Positions 1-9,736 of a stretch of 64,000 nucleotides of DNA are shown piece after piece. Within the stretch, counting starts at the first letter, position 1. Each line of letters opens with the position of its first letter. Source of the DNA: Hyphomicrobiales bacterium (GTDB lineage: Bacteria; Pseudomonadota; Alphaproteobacteria; Rhizobiales; Aestuariivirgaceae); the NCBI GenBank assembly GCA_025359045.1, contig JANYHN010000063.1, forward strand, positions 1 through 64,000. The letters are read 5' to 3'. The notes under the pieces are model-generated. The model was given only the letters and a program-made list of their open reading frames with translations. It did no database searches and was not told the DNA's origin. The position numbers and the translations under genes were made by a program.

Positions 1-132
1 GACAGCTTGGACACGGTTGAACTCGTGATGGCTTTCGAAGAAGAATTCGGCATCGAAATTCCAGACGACGCGGCTGAACATATTCAGACCGTTGGCGATG
101 CTGTGAAGTTTATTGAAAAGACTTCAGCTTAA
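1..132 (+). CDS. acpP: acyl carrier protein, C-terminal part (5' end outside window)
   Basis: The window opens in frame at the Asp-Ser-Leu-Asp motif whose Ser carries the 4'-phosphopantetheine arm. The 43 visible residues are acidic and match helices II-IV of ACP, ending in Phe-Ile-Glu-Lys-Thr-Ser-Ala. ACP carries growing acyl chains in type II fatty acid synthesis. Its neighbour fabF, 120 bases downstream on the same strand, elongates ACP-bound chains, and acpP-fabF is a standard pairing in proteobacteria. About 35 N-terminal residues lie off the left edge. Identification is secure. Confidence 0.95.
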   Translation, partial: DSLDTVELVMAFEEEFGIEIPDDAAEHIQTVGDAVKFIEKTSA

Positions 133-135
133 CAT

Positions 136-158
136 TTTGCCCAATTTTAATGGGCAAA
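136..158 (+). terminator. hairpin just after acpP
   Basis: A perfect 8-bp stem (136-143 with 151-158) with a 7-base AT loop lies 3 bases after the acpP stop. No clear T-run follows, so it may be a weak terminator, an attenuator that sets the ACP/FabF ratio, or an mRNA-stabilising 3' end. Confidence 0.45.
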
Positions 159-172
159 TATAAACTGATCTC

Positions 173-213
173 GCGCGGGGGCAGGGCGTAATGCGCATCC
201 TGTATCCCCGCGC
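173..213. other. long GC-rich imperfect hairpin upstream of fabF
   Basis: The arms GCGCGGGG (173-180) and CCCCGCGC (206-213) are perfectly complementary. Inside them CAGG/CCTG and GCG/CGC can continue the stem with small bulges, giving a hairpin of about 41 bases. It ends about 40 bases before the fabF start codon, so it could be part of a structured leader or a palindromic intergenic unit. Confidence 0.45.
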
Positions 214-254
214 AATCATGTTATAATACACCTTTGATTGATGAGGGATTTGAA

Positions 255-1520
255 ATGCGGCGCGTCGTAATTACGGGTTTGGGTATGGTATCGCCATTGG
301 CTGCCAATGTGGAAGACACATGGTCAAAGTTGCTCGCAGGCAAATCAGGCGCAGGACCAATTACTAAATTTGATGCGTCAGCTTATCCGGCTCGCATCGC
401 CTTCGAAGTCAAAAACGGGGATGGTACGAATGGCACATTAAACCGCGATCAATGGGTAGATTCAAAAGACCAGCGCCGATTCGATGATTTCATTCAATAT
501 GCACTGGTGGCCGCAAAACAGGCTTTGGCCGATGCAAATTACGCCCCCAAAACACCCGATGAGCAATATCGCGCGGGCGTGTTGGTAGGCTCAGGCATTG
601 GCGGCCTGCCCAGCATTAACGACACGGCATTGTTGTTGGCAGAAAAAGGCTACCGCAAGATCAGCCCCTTCTTCATTCCCGGTTCGCTGATAAACTTGGC
701 CTCTGGTCTGATCTCAATTAATTGTGGCCTCAAAGGCCCGAACTCTGCTGTCGTGACCGCGTGTTCAACTGGCGCACATGCCATTGGTGATGCTGCACGC
801 ATCATCATGATGGACGACGCTGATGTGATGATCGCTGGTGGCGCTGAAGCCTGCATTTCATCCCTGGGAATTGCAGGTTTTATCGCCTGCCGCGCACTTT
901 CCACGAATTTTAACGACACGCCATCCAAAGCCTCCAGACCTTATGATAAAGACCGCGATGGTTTCGTGATGGGCGAGGGTGCAGGCGTTGTTGTGCTAGA
1001 ATCGCTCGAACATGCACAAGCCCGTGGCGCAAAGATTTATGCTGAAATCATCGGCTACGGCATGTCCGGCGATGCCCATCATGTTACAGCACCTGCCGAA
1101 GATGGTGATGGCGCGTATCGTTGCATGAAGGCCGCCCTTCGCCGTTCGCAAACTATGCCAAGTGATATTGACTACATCAACGCTCACGGCACATCCACAC
1201 CATTGGGTGATGAAATTGAACTCCGCGCTGTGGAACGTTTGCTTGGCAACGATGCAGCGGGACTTCATATGTCCTCAACCAAATCAGCAATCGGACATTT
1301 GTTAGGCGCAGCAGGAGCAGTCGAAGCTATCTTCTCGACTTTAGCGATACGCGACAATATTTGCCCGCCAACTTTAAATTTGGATAACCCATCCGTGGAA
1401 ACCCCAATTAATCTTGTTCCGAAGGTGGCGGTTAAAAAACCGATCAACATAGTTCTGTCCAATTCTTTTGGTTTTGGTGGAACCAACGCATCCTTGCTAT
1501 TGCGCCGATTTGCGGCGTAG
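255..1520 (+). CDS. fabF: beta-ketoacyl-ACP synthase II
   Basis: FabF condenses malonyl-ACP with acyl-ACP in the fatty acid elongation cycle (cytosol). The 421-residue product has the thiolase-fold triad: Cys170 in the TACSTG motif, His311 in NAHGTSTPLGD, and His348 in KSAIGHLLGAAG. The C-terminus has the usual NSFGFGGTNASLL motif. An in-frame ATG-less extension reaches back to 234, but the ATG at 255 is preceded by GAGGG at a normal distance and gives the standard family N-terminus MRRVVITGLG. It lies downstream of acpP and 24 bases ahead of mltG, so the three are probably co-transcribed. Confidence 0.97.
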   Translation: MRRVVITGLGMVSPLAANVEDTWSKLLAGKSGAGPITKFDASAYPARIAFEVKNGDGTNGTLNRDQWVDSKDQRRFDDFIQYALVAAKQALADANYAPKTPDEQYRAGVLVGSGIGGLPSINDTALLLAEKGYRKISPFFIPGSLINLASGLISINCGLKGPNSAVVTACSTGAHAIGDAARIIMMDDADVMIAGGAEACISSLGIAGFIACRALSTNFNDTPSKASRPYDKDRDGFVMGEGAGVVVLESLEHAQARGAKIYAEIIGYGMSGDAHHVTAPAEDGDGAYRCMKAALRRSQTMPSDIDYINAHGTSTPLGDEIELRAVERLLGNDAAGLHMSSTKSAIGHLLGAAGAVEAIFSTLAIRDNICPPTLNLDNPSVETPINLVPKVAVKKPINIVLSNSFGFGGTNASLLLRRFAA

Positions 1521-1544
1521 AGTTTCTGGGGCGGAGGGCCAATT

Positions 1545-2903
1545 GTGATCGACGAAGAACCCCCAAGACGCGTGTCAGAACCTGTCTTACCAAAAGTAAG
1601 ACGAAGCGCATTTACGCGCGTGTTCGGCTCGCTTTTTGCGTTGCTTTTTATCGTTGGTGGATTGCTCGCCGCGTTAGGCAGTTGGGCCTGGCTCACATTC
1701 ACTGCACCCGGCCCGTTGAAAACCAAAAAAGTGTATGAGATCGCAAAAAATCTTGATCGCACTCAAATAGCTGCAACATTGGAGGATCAAGGTATTATCG
1801 CTGATGCCCGCATATTCAGTGCCGCCGCAGCCGTAAACGCGTTTCGCGGTGGCAGGCTAAAGCCCGGCGAATATGAATTCGCTGCGGGTGCGTCGATGGA
1901 TGACGTTTTGGGCATAATTACCTCTGGCCGCTTCCTTACTTATAAGGTGACGATCCCAGAAGGTTGGACTTCGCAAATGGTTGTGGCACGCCTAACCGAG
2001 CAAAAAGAACTTGATGGCGAGATCAAAACGGTTCCACCCGAAGGTTCAATACTGCCTGATACTTACGTGTTTAGACGCGGCTTAACCCGCCAAAAGCTTC
2101 TCGAAGATATGCAAGCCGCACAAACCAAGCTGCTCGATACATTATGGAAGGCACGCCCGCCCACAACAACGATCACGTCGCCAGAACAATTGGTAACTCT
2201 CGCTTCGATCGTCGAAAAGGAAACTGGCGTGCCCGAAGAGCGCCCTAAAGTGGCTTCCGTATTTATCAATCGCATCAACGAAAAAATGCGCCTGCAATCA
2301 GACCCGACGACGATTTACGGAATTGTGGGAGGCAAAGGAAAACTAGATCGTCCTCTCACCAAAGCCGATCTCGAAACGCCAACACCGTATAATACCTATA
2401 CGATCAACGGACTGCCACCTGGCCCCATCGCCAATCCGGGCAAGGCGGCACTGGAAGCTGTGCTCAATCCAGACAACACGAAATATCTTTATTTCGTAGC
2501 AGATGGTACGGGCGGCCACGCCTTTGCGGCCACACTTGACGAGCATAACGCCAACGTTCAAAAATGGCGCGCGCAACAAACCGGAACTGACGAAACTGTG
2601 CCCGCAGCCACAGCGCCTGCACCTCCCGCGCAGCCAGATCCAAACACGGTGATAAACTCAGCATTGCCGGAAGTCCCAGCCCAACCAGTGGCCCAACCAC
2701 CAGCAGCTCCGCCGCCCACCGCACCACCGCCAGCTGCCGCCGAAGAACCCGTTCCGCCTGAACCCGTTATTGACGGAGAACCAGTTCCGCCCGAACCTGC
2801 AATCGATGCACCGCAGCCAGCCGAAATGGTAAAGCCCGGTTCAACTGTTTCGGTAAATGGCAAAAAAGTACCAATCCCCATTCCAAAAAAGCTAAAGAAA
2901 TAG
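1545..2903 (+). CDS. mltG: endolytic peptidoglycan transglycosylase MltG (YceG-like)
   Basis: MltG cleaves nascent glycan strands at the inner membrane and is thought to set their length. The 452-residue protein starts at GTG behind GGCGGAGGG. A short basic cytoplasmic N-terminus precedes one membrane segment (about residues 28-50). LysM-like and YceG domains follow, with the catalytic Glu at residue 224 in the ASIVEKET motif and the downstream R.NEKM.LQSDPT segment. Residues from about 345 to the end form a proline/alanine-rich low-complexity tail with a basic end (PIPIPKKLKK), longer than in E. coli MltG. The tail is probably a periplasmic linker. The gene follows fabF closely. Confidence 0.95.
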   Translation: MIDEEPPRRVSEPVLPKVRRSAFTRVFGSLFALLFIVGGLLAALGSWAWLTFTAPGPLKTKKVYEIAKNLDRTQIAATLEDQGIIADARIFSAAAAVNAFRGGRLKPGEYEFAAGASMDDVLGIITSGRFLTYKVTIPEGWTSQMVVARLTEQKELDGEIKTVPPEGSILPDTYVFRRGLTRQKLLEDMQAAQTKLLDTLWKARPPTTTITSPEQLVTLASIVEKETGVPEERPKVASVFINRINEKMRLQSDPTTIYGIVGGKGKLDRPLTKADLETPTPYNTYTINGLPPGPIANPGKAALEAVLNPDNTKYLYFVADGTGGHAFAATLDEHNANVQKWRAQQTGTDETVPAATAPAPPAQPDPNTVINSALPEVPAQPVAQPPAAPPPTAPPPAAAEEPVPPEPVIDGEPVPPEPAIDAPQPAEMVKPGSTVSVNGKKVPIPIPKKLKK

Positions 2904-2965
2904 CACTGTTGTTTTACACCGCGCTAAAATCGTCCGAAATGTGATTCGAAGGCGGCATTAAAAAT

Positions 2966-3853
2966 ATGACTTTGGCGAGTATGACAGGCTTCGCGCGCAG
3001 CGCTGGCAACAGCGGCGATTATGGTTGGGTTTGGGAATTGAAAAGCGTGAACGGCAAAGCCTTGGACGTCCGCTTGCGTATGCCCCAAGGCTATGACCAC
3101 CTTGAAATCCAAAGCCGCAACGCCATCCAACAGAACTTCAAACGCGGCAACATTCAAGCATCACTTACTATTGCAAACGGTAAGCAACACGAGAAGCTGT
3201 CGATCAATGCCGAAGTGTTGGATCAATATCTCGCTCTTGCGAAGGATTTGCATGTTAAACTGGGTGGCGAACCACCACGGGTTGATAATTTAATGGCCAT
3301 GCGTGGTGTGTTGGAAGTTGTGCCAACACCGATTGACGATGCCGAACAAACGACGAGAGACAACGGAATTTTATCATCGTTGACCGAAGCCGTAAGCGAA
3401 TTGAATGCAGCACGTTTGGAAGAAGGCGGCAGATTGAAAACAACGCTCGACGATCAAGTCTCGCGCATTGCAGAATTAACCCAAGCTGCGGCAAGCAACC
3501 CTGCAAGAAGTGCTGAAGCCATCAAAGCGCGGCTTAAAGAACAAGTAACCAAACTCCTTGAAACCAGCAACAGCTTCGACCCTGAACGCCTGCATCAAGA
3601 AGCCGTAATGATCGCAACACGCGCCGACATTCAAGAAGAGATTGACCGTTTGATCGCCCACGTCGCGGCCGCAAAAGAATTGCTCGCCAGCAAAGAACCT
3701 GTCGGCCGCAAGCTTGATTTTCTGGCGCAAGAGTTTAATCGCGAAGCCAATACCTTGTGTTCAAAAGCTGGTGATAAATCCATGTCGGCCATCGGCCTCG
3801 AACTCAAAACCATCATCGACCAATTGCGCGAGCAGGTACAAAACATTGAGTAA
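2966..3853 (+). CDS. yicC: YicC/YloC family endoribonuclease
   Basis: The 295-residue product has the YicC N-terminal signature (SMTGFARS...WELKSVNGKALDVRLRMP) and the DUF1732 C-terminal half (EEIDRL..H...A..LL, GRKLDFLAQEFNREANTLCSKA). YicC proteins are reported as endoribonucleases affecting small-RNA and stationary-phase physiology. The start ATG at 2966 gives the family N-terminus. It lies 62 bases after mltG and its stop overlaps the likely gmk start, a pairing (yicC-gmk) conserved across many bacteria. Confidence 0.93.
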   Translation: MTLASMTGFARSAGNSGDYGWVWELKSVNGKALDVRLRMPQGYDHLEIQSRNAIQQNFKRGNIQASLTIANGKQHEKLSINAEVLDQYLALAKDLHVKLGGEPPRVDNLMAMRGVLEVVPTPIDDAEQTTRDNGILSSLTEAVSELNAARLEEGGRLKTTLDDQVSRIAELTQAAASNPARSAEAIKARLKEQVTKLLETSNSFDPERLHQEAVMIATRADIQEEIDRLIAHVAAAKELLASKEPVGRKLDFLAQEFNREANTLCSKAGDKSMSAIGLELKTIIDQLREQVQNIE

Positions 3854-4496
3854 CTTGAACCCTCACACTCATATCCCGCGTCGTGGCATTTTGTTTGTCA
3901 TGTCCTCCCCCTCAGGTGCAGGCAAAACCACATTGTCGCGCAAGCTTTTGGGCGCAGACGCCAATATCTCGATGTCGGTTTCAGTCACAACCAGAAAGCC
4001 GCGTCCCGGCGAAGTTGATGGCCGCGATTATCATTTTATCAGCCAAACACAATTTGATAAAATGGTTCACGACAAACAACTTTTGGAATGGGCCACCGTG
4101 TTCGGCAATTCTTATGGCACCCCGCGCAAACCAGTCGAAGTGGCGCTGAATGTGGGCTGCGATGTGTTGTTTGATATTGATTGGCAAGGTACTCAACAAT
4201 TAGCCCAAGCCATGGAAGATGATTTAGTGCGTATCTTCATCTTGCCACCAAGTGCAGAATCTCTTCACGATCGCCTCATTGGCCGCAATCAAGACTCATC
4301 ATCAGTCGTCGCCAAACGCATGGCCGAAGCCCCCCGCGAAATCAGCCATTGGCCTGAATATGATTATGTCATCGTCAACGACGAACTCGAATCCTCGCAT
4401 CGGCAAATTACAGCCATCGTAACAGCAGAACGGCTTCGCCGCCGCAGGCAAGTGGGATTAACTGAATTCGTGCGGGCGATGACGAAGCAGCTATAG
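3846..4496 (+). CDS. gmk: guanylate kinase, probable TTG start
   Basis: Gmk phosphorylates GMP to GDP in purine nucleotide metabolism. The P-loop [10 protein letters not shown], the GMP-binding [15 protein letters not shown] segment and the Asp-Ile-Asp-Trp-Gln-Gly motif are all present. The frame is open upstream into yicC. Family proteins begin a few residues before RRGILFV, which points to TTG at 3846 or 3855 (overlapping the yicC stop) rather than ATG 3900, which would cut the first beta strand. Coupling to yicC translation is likely. The stop overlaps the convergent ksgA end by 6 bases. The product is about 216 residues, the normal size. Confidence 0.93.
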   Translation: MSNLNPHTHIPRRGILFVMSSPSGAGKTTLSRKLLGADANISMSVSVTTRKPRPGEVDGRDYHFISQTQFDKMVHDKQLLEWATVFGNSYGTPRKPVEVALNVGCDVLFDIDWQGTQQLAQAMEDDLVRIFILPPSAESLHDRLIGRNQDSSSVVAKRMAEAPREISHWPEYDYVIVNDELESSHRQITAIVTAERLRRRRQVGLTEFVRAMTKQL

Positions 4497-5321
4497 CCTT
4501 TGCGCCAACCGCGCAAAATCGCCAACTGTTAATTCCTCAGCCCGCTTCTGTGGCTCAAGCCCCAAGCTTTCAAGAACCTCTTCCGGTTTCTCAAACACAG
4601 CCTTTAAACTCGACCGCAACATCTTCCGTCGCTGCCCAAACCCAGCTGCCGTCACGCGCTCCAAATTGCGCAATTCACATACGGGTTCACAAACGGCACG
4701 CGGCACCAGATGCACAATACTCGATGTAATTTTAGGAGGTGGCGTAAACGCGCTGCGATTCACGTCGAACAACTTCGTGGTCACGCAGCGCCATTGGCTG
4801 ATGATTGAAAGCCGCCCATAATGTTCGGTGCCAGGCTTAGCCACAATACGCTCTGCCACTTCTTTTTGAAACATCAGTGTGAGAGATGAAAACCAAGGTG
4901 GCCAGACTTCCCCACCAATCCACCCCAGCAATAAAGCCGTGGCCACATTATAAGGTAAGTTCGCAACTATCTTTGCCGACCCAGAAATCACACTTGCCCA
5001 ATCCACCTCAAGCGCATCAGCCGAAATCACGTCCAATCGCCTTGGATAAGCCGCAGCAATCTCGGCAAGCGCAGGCAGCGTGCGTTCATCACGCTCCACC
5101 GCAATCACGCGTGCTGCACCCTCCATCAAAAGTGCGCGCGTCAATCCACCAGGCCCTGGCCCAATTTCAACAACAGTAACATCCTTCAAATCGCCAGCGG
5201 CCCGCGCAATGCGCCGTGTCAGATTGAGATCGAATAAAAAATTTTGCCCAAGTGATTTCTTTGCCGCCAAACCATGCGTCGCGATCACCTCACGAAGTGG
5301 TGGCAAACCATCATCACTCAT
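4491..5321 (-). CDS. rsmA (ksgA): 16S rRNA (adenine1518/1519-N6) dimethyltransferase
   Basis: KsgA dimethylates two adenines in helix 45 of 16S rRNA during 30S maturation. The 276-residue protein has the SAM-binding motif [14 protein letters not shown] (residues 52-65), the GQNFL N-terminal motif (25-29) and the catalytic NLPYN motif (120-124). Its ATG overlaps the pdxA stop by 4 bases (ATGA), so it is the last gene of the lptD-surA-pdxA-ksgA operon, an order conserved in Rhizobiales. It is convergent with gmk. Confidence 0.97.
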   Translation of the reverse strand: MSDDGLPPLREVIATHGLAAKKSLGQNFLFDLNLTRRIARAAGDLKDVTVVEIGPGPGGLTRALLMEGAARVIAVERDERTLPALAEIAAAYPRRLDVISADALEVDWASVISGSAKIVANLPYNVATALLLGWIGGEVWPPWFSSLTLMFQKEVAERIVAKPGTEHYGRLSIISQWRCVTTKLFDVNRSAFTPPPKITSSIVHLVPRAVCEPVCELRNLERVTAAGFGQRRKMLRSSLKAVFEKPEEVLESLGLEPQKRAEELTVGDFARLAQRL

Positions 5322-6307
5322 GCGCGCGCGGCCATCGATGAAGCCAACCTGATGGCCGCAATCAAACTCGCAGGGTTTGCAACACCTTTACCAGCAATAC
5401 CAAGCGCCGTGCCATGATCAGGAGACGTGCGAATAAACGGCAATCCTAAAGTCACATTCACCCCGCCATGAAAATCCAGCGTCTTCACGGGGATCAAAGC
5501 TTGATCATGATACATGCAAAGGACTGCATCATAAGTGCCGCGTGCCTCTGCATGAAACGCCGTGTCAGCCGAAATCGGCCCAAACGCCTCAACGCCCGCT
5601 GCCTTCAACAAAGCAACAGCAGGGGCCACAACCGTCTGATCTTCCTTGCCCATCGCACCATTTTCGCCCGCATGCGGATTAAGCCCAGTCACAGCAAGTC
5701 TTGGGCGAGCAACGCCAAACCACCGCTTCAAACTTTCCGCCACCACTTTGCCCTGCGCAACAATGGCCTCTGTCGTCAAAGCTTTCGGCACATCGGCCAG
5801 TGGGATATGCACAGTCACGGGAACCGCCCGAAGCCCTGCACCAACCAGCATCATCACTTCGTGCCCAGAAACATTTGCAAGAGACGCCAAATAATCCGTA
5901 TGCCCTTTGTGTTTGAACCCCACATCATAAAGCGTTTCTTTCTGAATGGGATTGGTCACCAGGCCAGAAGCTTCGCCCGAAAAACAAAGCTTCACAGCCT
6001 CGTCAATCGAAGCAATCACCGCAGCAGAATTGCGCTTGTCGAGTTTCCCCGCAACAGATGAAACGGGCAAGAGTCGATCGATAACCGGAACCCCACGCCC
6101 AAAAACCGAAGGACAATCGGCCACAAGTTCAACACCAATAAACGAGACGTCAAACCCGGCAGCCTTGGCTCGCGCTTCAAACAATGCTGCGTCCCCCAAA
6201 AAACAAAACTGCTGAGACGGATCATTCCTCAAGGCCAGCCAAGCCTGCGCCGTAATCTCAGGTGCAACACCTGCAGGTTCGCCAGTGGTTAGAACCAGGG
6301 GTTTCAT
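5318..6307 (-). CDS. pdxA: 4-hydroxythreonine-4-phosphate dehydrogenase
   Basis: PdxA oxidises 4-phosphohydroxy-L-threonine in the DXP-dependent pyridoxal phosphate pathway. The 329-residue protein has the metal-binding histidine segments HKGHTDYLA and [15 protein letters not shown], plus the C-terminal [17 protein letters not shown] signature. Its length is normal. The start ATG overlaps the surA stop by 4 bases and its stop overlaps the ksgA start, so translation is coupled through the operon. Confidence 0.97.
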   Translation of the reverse strand: MKPLVLTTGEPAGVAPEITAQAWLALRNDPSQQFCFLGDAALFEARAKAAGFDVSFIGVELVADCPSVFGRGVPVIDRLLPVSSVAGKLDKRNSAAVIASIDEAVKLCFSGEASGLVTNPIQKETLYDVGFKHKGHTDYLASLANVSGHEVMMLVGAGLRAVPVTVHIPLADVPKALTTEAIVAQGKVVAESLKRWFGVARPRLAVTGLNPHAGENGAMGKEDQTVVAPAVALLKAAGVEAFGPISADTAFHAEARGTYDAVLCMYHDQALIPVKTLDFHGGVNVTLGLPFIRTSPDHGTALGIAGKGVANPASLIAAIRLASSMAARA

Positions 6308-7281
6308 TTTGAGAAAGACTGATCTTTATATTCAATCACGGCACCCTTACGCATAATCGCCAAATATTTCTGCTCAACACGATCAAACTTTTCATTCAGA
6401 GCCATATTCTCAATCTGTTGTCGCGTTGGCAGCGGAGCATTGATTTTAGGTGGCGTAATCATCCGCTTTCCGCACCATGCAATCGCTTGAACCCCCTTAG
6501 GGCCGCGCACAGGCCCAATAGCACCACCAATACCTTTGGCCTGTAATGCCGCCTTCAGCGGGGCTGGCAACTTGCGCCCATCGGCCTCGATCACTTTACC
6601 AATTTTAACGTTGAATATCCCAGAAGCCGCAGCGCGGGCCGAGCCGCAGCCTTTGAATTTTTGAAGATACTGCCCCACTTCAATAGCGCGAGATTGCAGC
6701 AGTTGCGGGTCGTCGCCCTCTACCGGAAAGTCAACCTGAAGTATGGAGTAGACTTCTATCGGTTGACGCCGCGGATCAGCCATAATTTTTTTAACTTTTC
6801 CATTAATGTCGGCCGTAACTTCCGCCATCTTCTTATCAACTTCGCCCGGATCGACAGCGATCTTCTCTTTATATTTTGCAGTGAGCAGCCGACTGAAAGA
6901 CATTTGCGCAGAAACATATTGGCGCATCGTATTCAGCGTCAGTCCTTGCTTGCCCAGCTTGCCTTCGAGGCCAGCCATATCGGTTTTGAGCCCCTTGGCC
7001 ATACCGCCTAAACGCTCATCAATTTCTTTCTCTGTCGGGTCGATCTTGTAGCGCCGCGCTTCATCAATCTTCACCACATCGTCAATCAGCGCGTTGCCAA
7101 TTTTCTTACGGTCAAAACCACCACTCTGTCCCAAAATACTCAACAATTTAATACGCTGGTCAATATCAAAGCTTGTCACGGGATGGTCGTTCACTGTTGC
7201 GATGACAGAGGCTTCCTGTGCGATAACCGGCTGGTACAATGCAATCAACAAAATCAAAGCAAAAACCGATCTGAAGATCAT
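6304..7281 (-). CDS. surA: SurA-type periplasmic chaperone / peptidyl-prolyl isomerase
   Basis: The product helps outer-membrane proteins fold in the periplasm. The 325-residue form begins at the ATG overlapping the lptD stop (TGATG) and has a clear signal peptide: MIFR, a hydrophobic core, then cleavage near PVIAQ (residue 21-22). The SurA N-terminal domain follows (VIATVNDHPVTSFDIDQR), then a divergent PPIase-like region (about residues 190-290). As is usual in alphaproteobacteria there is a single recognisable PPIase region, shorter than the E. coli protein (428). The frame is open further upstream inside lptD, but the signal peptide fixes the start. It sits beside lptD, an obvious client. 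Confidence 0.9.
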   Translation of the reverse strand: MIFRSVFALILLIALYQPVIAQEASVIATVNDHPVTSFDIDQRIKLLSILGQSGGFDRKKIGNALIDDVVKIDEARRYKIDPTEKEIDERLGGMAKGLKTDMAGLEGKLGKQGLTLNTMRQYVSAQMSFSRLLTAKYKEKIAVDPGEVDKKMAEVTADINGKVKKIMADPRRQPIEVYSILQVDFPVEGDDPQLLQSRAIEVGQYLQKFKGCGSARAAASGIFNVKIGKVIEADGRKLPAPLKAALQAKGIGGAIGPVRGPKGVQAIAWCGKRMITPPKINAPLPTRQQIENMALNEKFDRVEQKYLAIMRKGAVIEYKDQSFSK

Positions 7282-9563
7282 CAGAAGCCGGCCGCTACTG
7301 TTGCCTTGCCCAGTGTTGCCAACTCTAACGACAATATAACTTTGTCTTCGGTTTCGTGGGTAAACGGATCGTCGGTTCCGGTATAAGCCACTTTGAAGTT
7401 CATGCATTCGCAGTCAAATTCCAGTCCAAAAGTTTTGCGCGTAATCTGGCTATAGCCAATGTCATACGTAAGCCCGCCAAACACATTCCATCCGTCTTCA
7501 AGGCCAAACTTCACATCGCCTTGCACCCAATTTTCAGCGCGGATACGGCCGTAGTTTGGTTCAGCAGCAATATTCAGATAGCCCAGATTGGCGGAAATCC
7601 TGTCAAAAGTGAGGCTGGCCAGAGCCTCCTGGCGATCAAGCGCGGAAAAGTCGTTCAGCATCCGCGCTTCATATGAAAGCGAAAGGTCGCTCCATGGTTG
7701 GAAAACGATGTTTCCCACCAGATCAGAATTCTCGCCGCTTAAACCAGAACCTGCCACAAAACTGTTTTGCCCAGCAATGTGAACCGACTCGCCCAAACTC
7801 GCGCGAACGAACCCACCATTGGCATCATAATAGGCGTAAGTCGCGCCAAAATTCGCCCGTGTTCCGCCCTCGTAACGATCTTGCCCGGTAAATCGATCAG
7901 AAAGGAACAAGCTCGTGTGATCAAAGTTCAATGTGATCGCGTCTTCATTGCCCCACTGATTAACATTCGTCTGATCTGCAGCAGATATCAATTGGAACAC
8001 CGGCGTGATAATGCTCTGTCCATATTGCGATGACGAGATAAACGGCATACGCACATCAATACCCGTCGAAGGCAAAATTTGCCCCGTGGTTTCGCTTGCG
8101 CTTGAAGCACCCGGCACATTATCAGTGATGTATATCTCGTTGCGAACTTTCGCAAATGGCGAAACCACAATCCCGTTATCCGTCGTGAATTGCGTTTTCC
8201 AATTTATACCAAGCACGCCGCGGGTTTGATCAGTGCCATGATTAACCGTCGTATATGGCGTGCTGCTACGGTCGCGCTGAAGCGAGTAGGCGCTCCAATC
8301 AAAACTTATATCGCCACCAAATGAAACATCCTTGAATATTTGCTCACCTGAAACATAGGGCATCACATAAGGTAGGTCAGCTTGATCAACATAAGTGCTG
8401 AGCGATTGAAAATTTAGCAGCTGTGCCGAAACATAATCCTGATCGCGAATTTCAGTTGCATAAATATTATTGTATGCAATCTCACGTCCATCATAACCAT
8501 AGTGATCAAGGAAAGTTCGGTCACTCACAAATGTGCCGTTCCAGCCCCAATTCCAATCTTGATCTATTTTAAAACGTCCCTCGGTCTCAAGTGCGCCGCG
8601 CCACTCATGATTGTCTTCACCCGTCAAAGGCGTAAATTGGTGCACGCCGATTGCGCGGATATTATATTTTCCGGTCGCGGTCGCTTGCCGAAACTCCACA
8701 TCGGCAACTGGTCCTTGGCGCGTCGTAAACAATGGCCGAAAAGTCAAATCATAGTCAGGCGCTATTGCCCAAAAATAAACGGGCGCGATTCCTGCTCCAA
8801 ACGCACCGCCAAACTTCACATCTGGAACAAGCCAACCAGAGCGACGCTTAACTGATGGATCGGGATAAGTGAAATAAGGTGCCGCAGCAATGGTCACGCC
8901 ACCGATCTGCAATTTTGGATTCACATAATGAATATCATGCGCCTTGTTATCATGCGTGGCTTCATCTGCCACCACTTGCCACAAGGGGCGTCCGCTGCGT
9001 GTTTTGCAATCCGTGCAAGCTGTATAAGTAGCATGCGTATAAACTGTAATCTCACCCTCATAACGCCTTGCATATTCTGCTGTGATGGTCACATTGTTGG
9101 TCAACAACGCCTTTACATGCTCGGCAAATCCGGTTTTGAATTTATTAGCGAGATCAATTGAGTCAGCTTTAAGGATATTGCCATTGGGCTCGCGGATCAC
9201 CACTGATCCATTGGCTTTGAAAGCACCAGTCCTCGAATTATATTCAACACGTGTCGCAACCAAAGTAAAAGGCCCATAAACCAGCCTCACAGTGCCCGTT
9301 GCCACAGCGTTGAGCGAGCGCGGATCATAAGTAATTTTGTCAGCCACCACATCAACCTTGGTGCCCTTGGGCGGCATCTTCAAATTAGGCTCGATCAATG
9401 TTTGTTCAATAATCGCAAGAGCAGGTGAAGCAATACCCAACAGCGCAAAGCCAAGCACCAGCGCACAGCAGGAGACAGTTCCCCGCAATCGGCTGAAAGC
9501 ACTTGATCTTTGTTTGAACTGCCCCAAACACCACCACCAAAACGATAACAAAACTTCCAGCAA
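7281..9563 (-). CDS. lptD: LPS-assembly protein LptD, non-ATG start
   Basis: LptD is the outer-membrane beta-barrel that inserts LPS into the outer leaflet. The 760-residue product has a hydrophobic signal region ending near SPALA (residue 50). An OstA/LptA-like domain follows (about 60-170: VVADKITYDPRSLNAVATGTVRLVYG), then a long LptD C-terminal barrel. Cysteines are present (CTDCKTR and CECM near the C-terminus) that may form the inter-domain disulfides. The start is uncertain: the first in-frame codon here is TTG at 9563 with AAGGA directly adjacent, and another TTG lies a few codons later. The gene heads the lptD-surA-pdxA-ksgA operon. lptF/lptG, usual upstream neighbours in this group, are absent. 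Confidence 0.93.
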   Translation of the reverse strand: MLEVLLSFWWWCLGQFKQRSSAFSRLRGTVSCCALVLGFALLGIASPALAIIEQTLIEPNLKMPPKGTKVDVVADKITYDPRSLNAVATGTVRLVYGPFTLVATRVEYNSRTGAFKANGSVVIREPNGNILKADSIDLANKFKTGFAEHVKALLTNNVTITAEYARRYEGEITVYTHATYTACTDCKTRSGRPLWQVVADEATHDNKAHDIHYVNPKLQIGGVTIAAAPYFTYPDPSVKRRSGWLVPDVKFGGAFGAGIAPVYFWAIAPDYDLTFRPLFTTRQGPVADVEFRQATATGKYNIRAIGVHQFTPLTGEDNHEWRGALETEGRFKIDQDWNWGWNGTFVSDRTFLDHYGYDGREIAYNNIYATEIRDQDYVSAQLLNFQSLSTYVDQADLPYVMPYVSGEQIFKDVSFGGDISFDWSAYSLQRDRSSTPYTTVNHGTDQTRGVLGINWKTQFTTDNGIVVSPFAKVRNEIYITDNVPGASSASETTGQILPSTGIDVRMPFISSSQYGQSIITPVFQLISAADQTNVNQWGNEDAITLNFDHTSLFLSDRFTGQDRYEGGTRANFGATYAYYDANGGFVRASLGESVHIAGQNSFVAGSGLSGENSDLVGNIVFQPWSDLSLSYEARMLNDFSALDRQEALASLTFDRISANLGYLNIAAEPNYGRIRAENWVQGDVKFGLEDGWNVFGGLTYDIGYSQITRKTFGLEFDCECMNFKVAYTGTDDPFTHETEDKVILSLELATLGKATVAAGF

Positions 9564-9736
9564 TCCTTAACGACTTTTAACCGCGCCGTGAAGGGAAGAA
9601 ATATTTCGCAACAAACAGGTGAAAATAAGAGTGGGTGCCAGTTTCCAACCCTAATAGTTAATAGCGCATAAATGTCCAGTTGAAGCCAAATGCCCAGCCC
9701 GCTATGCAATCCATCATACAAATCAAGGATTCTCCA
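9564..9736. promoter_or_regulatory. divergent intergenic region lptD / pepA
   Basis: This 173-base gap separates divergently transcribed lptD and pepA and must hold both promoters. AAGGA sits 6 bases before the pepA ATG at 9737. No convincing -35/-10 pair, operator or extra gene was found; the short in-frame upstream ATG (9704) lacks a ribosome-binding site. Confidence 0.4.

Noticed and set aside
2558-2881. A Gly/Ser-rich minus-strand open frame of about 107 codons
   Set aside because: It is the antisense shadow of the proline/alanine-rich tail of MltG; no ribosome-binding site and composition forced by the other strand.
7282-7407. Upstream extension of surA
   Set aside because: It lies inside the lptD C-terminus; the signal peptide and TGATG overlap fix the start at 7281.
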